DNA of 58,024 nt from Acidiferrobacterales bacterium (GCA_019633985.1 JAHQWE010000017.1:1-58024); one strand, 5' to 3'. Shown: positions 25,337 to 34,777, numbered from the stretch's first letter. The notes: generated by a model not told the origin, from the sequence alone. Numbers and translations: made by a program.

Positions 25337-25897
25337 AGAGAAAAATGTTTATTGAGTAGGGTCAAAGTAGAACAGAAGGAGTATTCCGCAAATCAATACC
25401 CTAGGTAAATGGTTAATTGAAGTTCGCTGGTTATAGAAATGCTGGATAGACAGCTTAGCGAACAACTGGGGCGTATAGAGAAATTGGGAGAGATAGTTTT
25501 GATGAAATCCCGTCAGCATAAGGCGGATAATTCGCTTCAGTCTTGCTTCTCCAACTAGCAACTGCGGCAGGCTTACAGGGATAGGGTATCGAGTGAATGT
25601 ATTGCATTTGATTTTGGTCTATATTTGGTTTAAATATGGGCGGGATGTTCGTGTGGGTGGCATCGCGAGTCGTTTATAAGTAGGCCAGGTAGCGATAGTA
25701 AAAAGGTAGGATATAGCTCCAAAGCGCCTGTACTGGCAGGCTGCCTTGATCAGAGTTGTCAACGCCTATGGTATCAAATCGGTCTATACGAAGTGCTTTC
25801 GCTGGCATTTGAATTTCTATACTATGGCAGGCCCGCTGAAAATATTAATGCGATATTCGTCGCTGACACCATAACCAGCACTAACAGGAGAAACCTT
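25337..25897. other. 561-base intergenic region upstream of the betaine operon
   Basis: Between the divergent channel and the betaine-binding protein. A 70-residue minus-strand frame (25349-25561) has no recognisable features and is probably not a gene. TATACT at 25818-25823 is a possible -10 box, with no good -35 at the right spacing, and a good ribosome binding site (AACAGGAG) is at 25883-25890. A small GCCTG/CAGGC stem lies near 25730. I see no other structure; osmotic control elements may be here but cannot be read. Confidence 0.4.
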
Positions 25898-26851
25898 ATG
25901 AAACGATCTAAAAATAAAACCGTCCGCGCGATGATGGTCGCCGGATGTGTCTCTCTGCTCTCTGCAACTGGCGTAGCCAAAGCAGCAGACAGTACTTCAC
26001 CCATCGTCATTCCCATTCACAACTGGTCCAGCCAGATTGTGATGGCCTACGTACTCGGTGGTATGTTCGAAAAAATGGGTAACAACGTCGAGTACGTTCC
26101 CGCTGATTCCCAGGCTGTATACGAGTCGATTCGCAATGGTGACGTTACGATCTCTCACGAAGTTTGGCAGTCTACTTTTGGCAAGTCCTTTTACAATGCG
26201 ATGGCCAAAGGCGGCGTAATTGATGCCGGAACACATTCTGCTACTACTCTGGAAGAGATGGGTGTACCAACTTGGGTGATCGAAAAAGACCTATGTCCTG
26301 GCTTACCTAATTGGGAAGCATTGAAAGATTGTCATGCTAATTTCACCACCCCAGACTCCGATGGCAAAGGCCGCTGGCTCGAAGGCCCACAGAGCTGGCA
26401 CGGTGATCTCATGCCCGAACGTCTGGAAGCACTTGGTTTGGCCGACAAATGGACTGTGAAATTTGCTGGTGGTGCCGATGCATTGTGGACTGAGTTGGCA
26501 TCTGCGAAGAAAGAAGGCCGAGGCACGGTTGTATTTAACTGGACGCCAAATTTCACTGATGCCGATGGTTTCACCTTCATCGAATTCCCACCTTATTATG
26601 AAGGCTGCCGAAAGTCAGATGGTGGTGATGGTAAATGTGGATCACCAAAAGGCTGGTTGAAGAAAGCAGCGAACTACAAGTTCCCGAAAACTCACCCGGC
26701 TGCATATACCGCGTTCTCCAAAGCGTCGTTCTCCACTCAACAGATTGGTCAAATGGCAGCGTTGGTGGATACTGACAAAATGGACCACAAAGATGCAGCG
26801 GCAAAATGGTTGGCAGACAACGAAGATCTCTGGATGCCTTGGACCAAGTAA
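25898..26851 (+). CDS. proX: Glycine betaine ABC transporter substrate-binding protein
   Basis: 317 residues. Signal peptide at about 1-29 (cut after AKA). The mature protein is an OpuAC-type ligand-binding fold (PIVIPIHNWSSQIVMAYVLG, then ISHEVWQS, WEALKDC, VVFNWTPNFTD, WLADNEDLWMPWTK) with many tryptophans, as expected for the aromatic box that holds quaternary amines. I chose ATG 25898 rather than the longer frame from 25793 because it has a good ribosome binding site and begins a proper signal peptide. It is followed by a terminator and then the ATPase and permease genes, so it can be made in excess. Betaine, proline betaine or choline are likely ligands. Confidence 0.88.
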   Translation: MKRSKNKTVRAMMVAGCVSLLSATGVAKAADSTSPIVIPIHNWSSQIVMAYVLGGMFEKMGNNVEYVPADSQAVYESIRNGDVTISHEVWQSTFGKSFYNAMAKGGVIDAGTHSATTLEEMGVPTWVIEKDLCPGLPNWEALKDCHANFTTPDSDGKGRWLEGPQSWHGDLMPERLEALGLADKWTVKFAGGADALWTELASAKKEGRGTVVFNWTPNFTDADGFTFIEFPPYYEGCRKSDGGDGKCGSPKGWLKKAANYKFPKTHPAAYTAFSKASFSTQQIGQMAALVDTDKMDHKDAAAKWLADNEDLWMPWTK

Positions 26852-26904
26852 AACTGCAGCAAAAAGTGTCGACCCGAAGCTGGGTTTAGCACTAGTTGCG
26901 AAAG

Positions 26905-26939
26905 CCCCCTGGCGTTGATTTGCACCAGGGGGTTTTTTT
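26905..26939 (+). terminator. Terminator after the betaine-binding protein
   Basis: CCCCCTGG (26905-26912) pairs with CCAGGGGG (26925-26932), followed by seven T. It lies 53 bases after the stop. Because the ATPase and permease genes continue 76 bases later in the same direction, it probably ends most transcripts and lets a fraction read through, giving excess binding protein. Confidence 0.85.
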
Positions 26940-27015
26940 ATCATTGCAACAGATAAAATATTAATCGCTGCAGAAATTGTGCTAGCGTTAAACCTCCTCC
27001 ACAAAAAGAATAGTT

Positions 27016-28086
27016 ATGTCCACATCCGCTGCAAATTCGAGTGACGCTTTAATTCGCTGTGATTCGGTTTACAAAATATTTGGTGACCAGGCCAAGAGCA
27101 TGTTAGAGAGCAGCGGTGGTGTGGTGGATGCACAGAAGTTTCAGGAGGCAGGCTGTATTGTTGGCGTTAACAATGCCAATTTTGAGGTGCACCAGGGAGA
27201 GTTGCTCATCATTATGGGATTGTCAGGATCGGGAAAATCCACTTTGCTTCGGTGTATTTCCAGATTGACTGATGCAACTGCGGGAAACATATACATTGAA
27301 GGTGAAGACATCCTTCAAATGAATAATAAGCAACTGATTGAGTTGCGTCGGAACAAGATGGGCATGGTGTTTCAGAGCTTCGCCCTGCTGCCGCACAAGA
27401 CAGTTTTGGAAAATATCGCCTTTCCCCTGCAGGTAAAGGGCGTTGGCACCAAAGAAAGTATTACCCGCGCAAAAGAGATGGTGGATTTGGTCAGCCTATC
27501 TGGTCGCGAAAATTATTTCCCGCGACAGCTATCCGGTGGTCAACAACAACGGGTTGGTATCGCACGCTCCTTGGCGATTGAGCCCGATATCTGGTTTTTG
27601 GATGAACCGTTTTCCGCCCTGGATCCGCTGATTCGCAAAGAGATGCAGGACGAATTTTTACGATTGCAGGGAGTATTGAGTAAAACTATTCTGTTTGTGA
27701 CACATGATTTTGACGAAGCACTCAGGCTAGCCGATCGTATTGCGATTATGAAAGATGGTGTGATTGAACAACTGGACACTCCAGCGAATATAGTATTGAA
27801 CCCTGCGACGGAATACGTAAGAAATTTCACAGAAGAGGTTCCAAGAGAAAAGGTGCTGAAAATTGATTCGGTTATGGATCCTTACGATCCTTCTGAAGAG
27901 ATCAGTGACCTGAAAGTGCCACAGGATGCGATCATTGAAACCGTGGCTGAGGCGGTGCTCACTGCAGGCAAACCGGTTGGTGTGGTCAATCAGGCTGGTG
28001 AGATAGTGGGTGCATTACACGCTTCAAAAATTATCAGCATTTTGTTTGGTGGCCATGCAAATACGCCTGATCAGCAAAATTCATGA
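27016..28086 (+). CDS. proV: Glycine betaine ABC transporter ATP-binding protein
   Basis: 356 residues. Walker A GLSGSGKST (68-76), Q-loop (VFQSFALLPH, 118-127), signature LSGGQQQR (172-179), Walker B IWFLDEP (192-198) and switch H230 are all in place. The N-terminal extension of about 55 residues (with IFGDQAKSML) is typical of ProV/OpuAA. The C-terminal part (about 290-345) holds only one CBS-like unit (KPVGVVNQAGEIVGALHASKI) rather than the usual two that sense ionic strength in OpuA, so osmotic sensing may differ. It overlaps the permease start by 4 bases. Confidence 0.9.
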   Translation: MSTSAANSSDALIRCDSVYKIFGDQAKSMLESSGGVVDAQKFQEAGCIVGVNNANFEVHQGELLIIMGLSGSGKSTLLRCISRLTDATAGNIYIEGEDILQMNNKQLIELRRNKMGMVFQSFALLPHKTVLENIAFPLQVKGVGTKESITRAKEMVDLVSLSGRENYFPRQLSGGQQQRVGIARSLAIEPDIWFLDEPFSALDPLIRKEMQDEFLRLQGVLSKTILFVTHDFDEALRLADRIAIMKDGVIEQLDTPANIVLNPATEYVRNFTEEVPREKVLKIDSVMDPYDPSEEISDLKVPQDAIIETVAEAVLTAGKPVGVVNQAGEIVGALHASKIISILFGGHANTPDQQNS

Positions 28087-30143
28087 TTGAAGCGCTCAAA
28101 CAAAAAAAGTACCTGCAGTTTATTTTACTGCTGATCATTTTCGTAGTGCTATGCATGGTCATCGCACCCTCTGATTCAAACTACCTGTGGCGGTTGCCGC
28201 CTTTAATCAAAGATCTGCCTCTTGCTATTAATGATTCGGTGGACTTTGCGATGTTTGAATGGATGCCAATCGAAGTCTACGACCCTGAAATTGAAGAGTT
28301 TGAGCAGAAACCTCTACTAAAAGAGGTGACCCGTGTGTCTTCGGGTTTTATTCTTTTTATGATCGAATTGATTCGTGAGATTCTCCTTGGTGGCGTCAAG
28401 ACAATCGTGGCGTTTATGGGTTGGGACTGGGCAACAGATAATCAGTGGGCAAGGTGGCCAGCACTTCCATGGACGATCGTTGCAGGTGGGGCGGCGATTC
28501 TGGGGTATGCGTTGAATGGGTTCAGGCTGGCTTTGTTTGTCGGGCTGGCATTTACATATATCGCTGTTTTTGGTCAATGGGAGCCATCTATGCAAACCCT
28601 TTCGTTTGTATTGATCGCTGCTCCAGTCTCGGTATTCCTCGGTTTGGTGCTTGGTGTCTGGGCGTTTAGGAGTCGATTGGTGGAGTCGATTCTGAACCCG
28701 CTGCTAAACATGGCTCAAATCGTGCCGCACTTCTCCTACCTGATTCCAGTAATGGTGTTCTTTGGAATTGGCGATCATGCAGGAGCGATTGCGACGATTA
28801 TTTTCGCGACACCACCGATGGTACGTTTGACATTGCTCGGCTTAAAAAAAGTACCGCCCGAAGTGGGGGAGGCAGGGTTAATGGGCGGCTGCAACAATTG
28901 GCAGCTGTTGACCAAGGTGCTTATTCCCACAGCTAGAAGAGACATCCTGATCGGTGTTAACCAGGTCATCATGCAGTGTCTGGCAATGGTGGTCATTGCA
29001 TCGCTCATTGGCGCGAAAGGTCTGGGCAATGATTTGCTCATCGCATTGAACAGACTGCGTATCGGGCTCGCATTAGAGATTGGGGTCTGCATTGTGCTGA
29101 TCGCGATTGTGCTCGACAGGTTATCCCTGGCCTGGGCAAACAAGCAAACAGATTATTTTGCAGACCTATCATTTAAACAACGACACAAATACTCGCTTAT
29201 GTTCGGAGCGGTGTTTGTTGGAGGAGTAATTCTTGCAGGCATTGGGTCATTAATTTTTAAAGAGGGGTTTAACTACCTCTATCTAATTCCCCATAACAAG
29301 GGCATTACCACAGAAAATTTCTGGCAAGCCGGGGTGGACTGGATTTGGGATACGTTTTTTTATTCGCTGAAGAGTTTTAACGAATGGCTGATTGTTGAAG
29401 TTCTCCTGCCGGTGAAGAACGCGTATCTGTCGATGCCGGTTGCGGCAACTTTCGTGCTGACCATGGGAATTGGCTATATCGTCGGCGGTATCCGTTCGGC
29501 CTTGATCATTGGCGGCTTGTTACTCTTCATCGCTCTCACGGAATGGTGGGACAGGGCCTTGATTACCTCTTATCTTGTTACCGTGAGCGTCATGATTTCA
29601 ATGACTCTAGGGATTGTGGTTGGAACATTGTGTGCACAACATCCAAAATCCAGTCGGTTCATTTTGACCTATTGCGATACTTTCCAGACGTTCCCCTCAT
29701 TCATCTACTTGATACCAGTGATGATGTTATTTGGTGTGACAGATACATCTGTTCTCATTGCGATTGTGGTGTATGCAACCATTCCGGCTCTGCGCTATAC
29801 CGTGGAGGGTTTGCATGCGGTGCCGGAATCACTTCATGAGGCGGGCTCAATGTCTGGCGTAAATCGATTGCAACGCTGGTTGTCTATCGAGCTGCCGGTC
29901 TCCTTTCCCCATATGGCCCTCGGGGTCAATCAAACTGTAGTGTTTGCGTTATCAATGGTCATCATTGGCGCCATGATAGGAACCGATGATCTTGGTCAAC
30001 TTATTCTCGGCGCGCTTTCCGAGAAAAACGGGGTGGGTAACGGCCTGGTGCTCGGTCTTTGCGTAGCGTTTATTGGACTGGCCATTGATCAGGTGATTCG
30101 AACCTGGGCAAATCAGAGAAAGGAAGCTTTGGGTCTCGAGTAA
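28083..30143 (+). CDS. proW: Double-length betaine permease, two fused ProW domains
   Basis: 686 residues, about twice the usual permease length. There are two complete binding-protein-dependent permease domains: the first at about 165-350 with the coupling loop PPEVGEAGLMGGCNNWQLL, the second at about 490-680 with PESLHEAGSMSGVNRLQRWL. Each has the IPVMVFFGI or IPVMMLFGV helix of ProW. An N-terminal membrane segment (about 10-27) and a helical region precede them. The fusion makes a complete channel from one chain, in place of a homodimer. The start overlaps the ATPase gene (ATGA). The two halves are diverged in sequence, so the duplication is old. Confidence 0.88.
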   Translation: MIEALKQKKYLQFILLLIIFVVLCMVIAPSDSNYLWRLPPLIKDLPLAINDSVDFAMFEWMPIEVYDPEIEEFEQKPLLKEVTRVSSGFILFMIELIREILLGGVKTIVAFMGWDWATDNQWARWPALPWTIVAGGAAILGYALNGFRLALFVGLAFTYIAVFGQWEPSMQTLSFVLIAAPVSVFLGLVLGVWAFRSRLVESILNPLLNMAQIVPHFSYLIPVMVFFGIGDHAGAIATIIFATPPMVRLTLLGLKKVPPEVGEAGLMGGCNNWQLLTKVLIPTARRDILIGVNQVIMQCLAMVVIASLIGAKGLGNDLLIALNRLRIGLALEIGVCIVLIAIVLDRLSLAWANKQTDYFADLSFKQRHKYSLMFGAVFVGGVILAGIGSLIFKEGFNYLYLIPHNKGITTENFWQAGVDWIWDTFFYSLKSFNEWLIVEVLLPVKNAYLSMPVAATFVLTMGIGYIVGGIRSALIIGGLLLFIALTEWWDRALITSYLVTVSVMISMTLGIVVGTLCAQHPKSSRFILTYCDTFQTFPSFIYLIPVMMLFGVTDTSVLIAIVVYATIPALRYTVEGLHAVPESLHEAGSMSGVNRLQRWLSIELPVSFPHMALGVNQTVVFALSMVIIGAMIGTDDLGQLILGALSEKNGVGNGLVLGLCVAFIGLAIDQVIRTWANQRKEALGLE

Positions 30144-30250
30144 AGGGTTTTCACTAGTCAATCTCGATATCCGACTCGACCTTTCTAATATCGCAATCCA
30201 GGTATGCGAACATCATACTTAATCTTGGCAATTTTTACTGCAGTATCGGC

Positions 30251-31192
30251 TCACCCCAGGTTGACCGGACGTTGTTCATCCTCGATGGTTGAAAAAACCC
30301 ATTCAGAAAATGCTTTGACGTCTGGTCGATGTTGATTGTCTTGGGTAATTGCCAGGTCATATCCTATATCGGTCGCCACTTTTTCCTGAAATGGGCAGAC
30401 CAATAAACCCGATTCAATCGGTTCTCTTAGGATCGGCCAACTCGCGAGCAGCATACCCTGGCCAGCAACTGCTGCCTGCACCGCAAGTCCATAGTCGCTG
30501 AAAATAATGCCGCCTTTGGTTGCAATACCCTCCACGCCAACATGGGTTAGCCAACGATCCCAGGCAAACCATCTTTTGGTTTCACGCACCCAGTCGAGAT
30601 GTGACATGTCCCAATGGATCAATGGAACATGTTTCAGATCCTGGAGATCGGTAATAACGGGAGATTTGGATATCAGCGCAGGACTGCAAGCCGGAAAAAT
30701 CAGATCATCAAAAAGGCGGTGTGCGATCAGAGAACCGTGATTTTCTACTCCGTAGCGAATGGCAATGTCGACAGCTTCACGGCTGAGATCGACAATGTTT
30801 TGTGTAGAGTCGATCAAGACGCTGATTTCAGGATGGCGTTGTCGAAACTGCTCAAGCTTCGGAACGAGCCATGCCGTGGCGAATGATGTTTCCACCGTAA
30901 CAATGAGCCGATTCCTTGGTCGTTGCCCTCGCATCGTTTCTACTGAAGCCGCTAACTTTTCCATCCCAAGGGTAAGGTCAGCGCAACTTGCCTCACCCCG
31001 AGCCGTCAGTTTCAATCCTTTGCCGGCGCGTTCAATCAGCTTTATGCCAATGGTATCTTCTAGTTTACTGACCAATTGTTTTACTGCAGCAGGTGTAACG
31101 TTAAGCTCTTTCGCCGCAGCGTGGTAATTGAGATGTCTGGAGACAACCTCAAACGCTCGAAGCGAGTTTAAAGAAGGAAATTGCTGCAACAT
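30251..31192 (-). CDS. LysR-family regulator (GcvA-like)
   Basis: 313 residues. N-terminal winged helix-turn-helix (about 5-65: LNSLRAFEVVSRHLNYHAAA, then ELNVTPAAVKQLVSKLE) and a periplasmic-protein-like effector domain (about 95-300). The N-terminal wording is of the GcvA group, which regulates glycine and one-carbon metabolism in many proteobacteria. It is divergent from a GcvT-family gene and separated by a T-N11-A dyad, the typical layout of a LysR protein and its target. The betaine importer ends just downstream on the other strand, so the effector may be a methylated amine. Confidence 0.87.
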   Translation of the reverse strand: MLQQFPSLNSLRAFEVVSRHLNYHAAAKELNVTPAAVKQLVSKLEDTIGIKLIERAGKGLKLTARGEASCADLTLGMEKLAASVETMRGQRPRNRLIVTVETSFATAWLVPKLEQFRQRHPEISVLIDSTQNIVDLSREAVDIAIRYGVENHGSLIAHRLFDDLIFPACSPALISKSPVITDLQDLKHVPLIHWDMSHLDWVRETKRWFAWDRWLTHVGVEGIATKGGIIFSDYGLAVQAAVAGQGMLLASWPILREPIESGLLVCPFQEKVATDIGYDLAITQDNQHRPDVKAFSEWVFSTIEDEQRPVNLG

Positions 31193-31244
31193 AAAATTAA
31201 TAATAACTAAATTATTGTTTAGAACATCTCAATTTTTATTTCCG

Positions 31245-31269
31245 AAAATTCAATGTATATTGGAATTTT
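31245..31269. promoter_or_regulatory. LysR-type operator (AAAATTC-N11-GAATTTT)
   Basis: AAAATTC (31245-31251) and GAATTTT (31263-31269) are perfect 7-bp arms with an 11-base spacer, fitting the T-N11-A rule of LysR boxes. It lies 52 bases from the LysR start and 94 bases from the GcvT-family start. A looser AATAA/TTATT dyad near 31205-31220 may be a second site. Confidence 0.65.
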
Positions 31270-31363
31270 GGATTAGCTTCCAAATCGAGAAACACAGTTT
31301 TTATTTAGTTTAATTAAATACTACTCTGTCTTCTTAAAGCAAATAATCATCGAGGAGAGAATA

Positions 31364-32551
31364 ATGCGTTCGAGTGACGGCAAAACGAGAGATCTGGTAA
31401 CGAGTATGCCTGGTGCTGGTTGGGATTATTCCCTTAACCGACATCCCTATCACGAGATTGAACGACCAAAAGGACCGCATTACTGTGTTTATAACCGCAG
31501 ACATATGGCATGTTGTTTTGATGATCACACTACGGAGGATGGTTACTGGCGACTACGCCGAGAAGCTGCGGTATTAAATACCGGTGAATATCCTTTGCAA
31601 TTTGAGGGTCCTGATGCCGAGAAACTACTGAATAAGTTGTTTACCAAAGACATGACCAGGGTCAAGGTTAATCGATGTGCGTATGGGATAGCCTGTTACG
31701 AGGATGGGGGATTACTGGTAGATGGAATCGTGTTGCGTCTAGCGGAAGATAAATTCTGGTACGCCCAGGCGGATGGTGATTTTTACAGTTGGGCGCGCGC
31801 ACATGGCCATGGATTAGATGTTGCGATCACCGACCCGGATGTATTTGTGTCACAAGTGCAGGGGCCTAATGCATTAAAAATTCTGGAAGCAGCGAGCGAT
31901 AAAGGAATGCCTGAGCCATTTGGTTATTTTGCAGTAGCTCGGGTGTTGCTAGGCGGCCAGGAAGTGGTGATTACCCGCACGGGATATACCAATGAACTGG
32001 GTTGGGAGTTCTACACAGAGCCCCACCATGATGCAGAAGCGTTATGGGCTCATCTTGACGTTGCTGGAAAACCCTTTGGCATGGAGATCTTTGGTCTGGA
32101 CGCAATGAATATACGACGGATCGAAGCGGGCATACTCAACGCTGGCTCAGATTTTAATATCAAGACCACACCGTATGATGTGAACCTTGGCCGCTTTGTG
32201 GATGAGGACAAGGATGACTTTATCGGCAAAGCCGCGCTGGCGAACGCGTCAAGACAACCGAAGTTGCATGGTATTAAGTGCCCTGGGGGAGAGCCATTGA
32301 TATCCGCAGCCGTCAAGGTCCAGGGTAAAACCGCCGGAACGGTTACAGCTGGGGCGATGTCACCGTATCTGGGTTTTGGAGTCGGCTATGCGTTGATGGA
32401 CGATATTATCCACGGCCCTGGGACTACAATCGAAGTGGGTTGCAAAGATGGGTCCCTGCAAAGAGCAGAGCTGGTAGAGCTTCCCTTTTATGATAAGCAG
32501 GCAGAAATACCCCGAGGAAAACGTGTGGATATTCCAGATCGCACCGTATAA
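31364..32551 (+). CDS. GcvT/DmdA-family aminomethyltransferase or demethylase
   Basis: 395 residues of the folate-binding GcvT fold: EGPDAEKLLNKLFTKDMTRV near 80-100, GLLVDGIVLRLAEDKFWYAQ near 117-136, VQGPNALKIL near 163, TRTGYTNELGWEFY near 205-218, and the barrel-like C-terminal domain. Family members transfer a methyl or methylene group to tetrahydrofolate from glycine, dimethylglycine, DMSP or other substrates. It is not part of a glycine-cleavage operon (no gcvH or gcvP), and the segment order resembles DmdA-like proteins. With the betaine importer and LysR gene beside it, demethylation of an imported osmolyte is a fair guess. ATG 31364 has a strong ribosome binding site (CGAGGAGAG). 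Confidence 0.78.
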   Translation: MRSSDGKTRDLVTSMPGAGWDYSLNRHPYHEIERPKGPHYCVYNRRHMACCFDDHTTEDGYWRLRREAAVLNTGEYPLQFEGPDAEKLLNKLFTKDMTRVKVNRCAYGIACYEDGGLLVDGIVLRLAEDKFWYAQADGDFYSWARAHGHGLDVAITDPDVFVSQVQGPNALKILEAASDKGMPEPFGYFAVARVLLGGQEVVITRTGYTNELGWEFYTEPHHDAEALWAHLDVAGKPFGMEIFGLDAMNIRRIEAGILNAGSDFNIKTTPYDVNLGRFVDEDKDDFIGKAALANASRQPKLHGIKCPGGEPLISAAVKVQGKTAGTVTAGAMSPYLGFGVGYALMDDIIHGPGTTIEVGCKDGSLQRAELVELPFYDKQAEIPRGKRVDIPDRTV

Positions 32552-32701
32552 AACGCATGTAAGTCGATTTGTACTCACATTGAGATCACAAAAGTGTCGG
32601 ATAAAAACGATTTCAAACTGTGTCGTCACCCGCTAACATGGGATGTTCAACCTGGATGAGCCTATTCGGGGCGACACAACCTACGTTTTGACTCACTCGC
32701 A

Positions 32702-33529
32702 ATGGCGATCATCGTTTATACCGATTTGGATGGCTCCCTTCTGGACCATGACAGCTATCAACTAAATGCGGCTTCGGAATATCTGAAAGCACTAGAAGCA
32801 AACGGCATTCGAGTTATTTTCGTTACTAGCAAGACCAGGTCGGAAGTGGAGCAGCTCCGAAAGGAGCTCAATCATTTCCAACCGTTTGTGGTCGAAAATG
32901 GTGCGGCGGCTTACCTACCTGTTGAAAACGCTCATGCCCCGAAAGAGACACTGGCTGAACAAAGTGGATACTATGTGAAACCTTTTGGCAGCAAGCGAGT
33001 ACAGTGGTTAGAGCTACTCGAAAAAGCTAAATCGCATTTCCCGGGATGTTTTAAAGGGTTTATAGACTACAAGGTCGAGGAAATAGCGAAGCTCACGGGG
33101 CTGAGCCTGGATCAAGCGCGTTCGGCGACGAACCGGGAATTCACCGAGCCCGTCTCCTGGACCGGGGATGAGAAGCGGCTCACAGACTTCATTGGGTTTA
33201 TGTCTCAAAATGGTGCAAGTGTTGTGAGAGGTGGGAGGTTTTTGCATATCAGCGACGGCTCGACTAAAGGAGCAGCAGTCAGATGGTTAAGTCAGTACTA
33301 TGCTCAAACAGAATCCGTTCAAACTGTGGCTGTCGGTGACAGCGAAAATGATATCTCCATGCTCGAGATCGCTGATCATGCTGTGGTGGTTCACAACCCA
33401 AAGGGCAATACAATCAAGATAAGTCAGCGTGCAGGTAAAGAGATCGTCTACACTAACCAGCCAGCACCGGAAGGTTGGGTTGAGGGTGTCTCACATCTAA
33501 TTGAAAAGCTGGAAACGGGTGACGCTTAA
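32702..33529 (+). CDS. Glucosyl/mannosyl-3-phosphoglycerate phosphatase (HAD IIB)
   Basis: 275 residues of the HAD superfamily, subclass IIB. Nucleophile D8 and acid D10 (YTDLDGSLLDH), motif II TSK (42-44), K189, and metal-binding GDSENDISML (212-221). The wording matches MpgP-type phosphatases, which remove phosphate from mannosyl- or glucosyl-3-phosphoglycerate to give the compatible solute mannosyl- or glucosylglycerate. It sits 21 bases before a GpgS-like synthase, so glucosyl-3-phosphoglycerate is the more likely substrate. First gene of a three-gene operon. Confidence 0.85.
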   Translation: MAIIVYTDLDGSLLDHDSYQLNAASEYLKALEANGIRVIFVTSKTRSEVEQLRKELNHFQPFVVENGAAAYLPVENAHAPKETLAEQSGYYVKPFGSKRVQWLELLEKAKSHFPGCFKGFIDYKVEEIAKLTGLSLDQARSATNREFTEPVSWTGDEKRLTDFIGFMSQNGASVVRGGRFLHISDGSTKGAAVRWLSQYYAQTESVQTVAVGDSENDISMLEIADHAVVVHNPKGNTIKISQRAGKEIVYTNQPAPEGWVEGVSHLIEKLETGDA

Positions 33530-33550
33530 TCATTTTTTATTCGCAGGAGT

Positions 33551-34774
33551 ATGTCAGATTTTCATCAAAACGGAGTAGTAACTACTCTTCACAACTTGGG
33601 CAATCGTTCGCTTCATGAGTTAGAGACAGAGCTTGAAAATTTTGGTAGACAGCAACAGCTCGCCCTCATACTCCCCTCACTGTTCTCCGAGCTGGGCACT
33701 AAAGCATTGCCCAGTATCGTGAATGAACTCAAGGAGGTGCCGTACTTATCGCAAATCGTCATTGGTCTAGATAGAGCGAACGAGGTTGAGTATCGAGAGG
33801 CGCTTAAGTTTTTCGACGTATTGCCGCAAGACCATCAGGTTCTGTGGAATGACGGACCAAGATTGAAAGCGCTAGATCAAGATTTGCAGGCATTGGGACT
33901 CGCACCTGAAGAGATGGGAAAGGGGCGCAACGTCTGGTATTGCATTGGCTATATTCTGGCATCTGGTCGCGCAGAAGCGATTGCGTTACATGATTGCGAT
34001 ATCTTGACTTATCGACGGGATCTGCTCGCAAGACTCATCTACCCAGTCGCGAACCCCAGCTTTAGTTATGTATTTTGCAAAGGTTACTATGCTCGGTATG
34101 CCAAAGGAAAACTGAATGGTCGGGTGAGTCGTCTGTTTGTGACTCCGCTAATTCGATCCCTAAAACAACTTTGCGGCTCCAGTGATTATCTGGAGTTTAT
34201 GGATAGTTTTCGTTATCCCCTCGCTGGGGAGTTTTCCCTCAAGCGAAACGTTTTGTTTGATCTTAGGATACCCAGCGACTGGGGGCTGGAAGTTGGTGTT
34301 TTGTCTGAGATGCACAGAAACTATGCACACAACCGCATTTGCCAGGTTGATATTGCTGATGCTTATGATCATAAACATCAGGATATTTCGCTGCAAAGCA
34401 AAGAGACTGGATTGTCGAAAATGTCTCTTGATATCGCAAAAGCAGTATTCAGAAAAATGGCGACGCAGGGTACGGTGTTCTCTCAAGAATCATTTCGCAC
34501 TCTTAAAGCAACCTATTTTCGTATTGCCTTGGACTTTGTCGAAACCTATGGAAATGATGCCAGAATGAATGGCTTGGATCATGATGTTCATGCTGAGGAA
34601 AAAGCAATTGAAATGTTTGCAGAAAATTTAATGGAAGCGGGTAGACATTATTTAGAAAACCCGATGGAAACGCCTTTTATTCCAAGTTGGAGTCGGGTAG
34701 TTAGTGCGATGCCGGATGTTCTCTCAAGACTGAAAGATGCGGTGGAACAAGACAACAAAATGTACTCACCATAA
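33551..34774 (+). CDS. Glucosyl-3-phosphoglycerate synthase-like glycosyltransferase
   Basis: 407-residue GT-A glycosyltransferase of the GT81/GpgS type, transferring glucose from a nucleotide sugar to 3-phosphoglycerate. Visible are LILPSLFSELGTKALPSIV near 39-57, the IVIGLDRAN strand, GKGRNVWY at 123-130, and the metal motif DCD at 148-150 followed by ILTYRRDLL. The C-terminal part with SDWGLEVGVLSEM is typical of this family. The product is dephosphorylated by the neighbour upstream to glucosylglycerate, an osmolyte used in salt and nitrogen stress. The next gene starts 3 bases later. Confidence 0.87.
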   Translation: MSDFHQNGVVTTLHNLGNRSLHELETELENFGRQQQLALILPSLFSELGTKALPSIVNELKEVPYLSQIVIGLDRANEVEYREALKFFDVLPQDHQVLWNDGPRLKALDQDLQALGLAPEEMGKGRNVWYCIGYILASGRAEAIALHDCDILTYRRDLLARLIYPVANPSFSYVFCKGYYARYAKGKLNGRVSRLFVTPLIRSLKQLCGSSDYLEFMDSFRYPLAGEFSLKRNVLFDLRIPSDWGLEVGVLSEMHRNYAHNRICQVDIADAYDHKHQDISLQSKETGLSKMSLDIAKAVFRKMATQGTVFSQESFRTLKATYFRIALDFVETYGNDARMNGLDHDVHAEEKAIEMFAENLMEAGRHYLENPMETPFIPSWSRVVSAMPDVLSRLKDAVEQDNKMYSP

Positions 34775-34777
34775 TCA

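Noticed and set aside
25349-25561. 70-residue minus-strand frame in the gap before the betaine operon
   Set aside because: No ribosome binding site or family pattern; composition fits AT-rich non-coding DNA.
25793-25897. Longer start for the betaine-binding protein
   Set aside because: It would add 35 residues before a proper signal peptide; the ATG at 25898 has a strong ribosome binding site.
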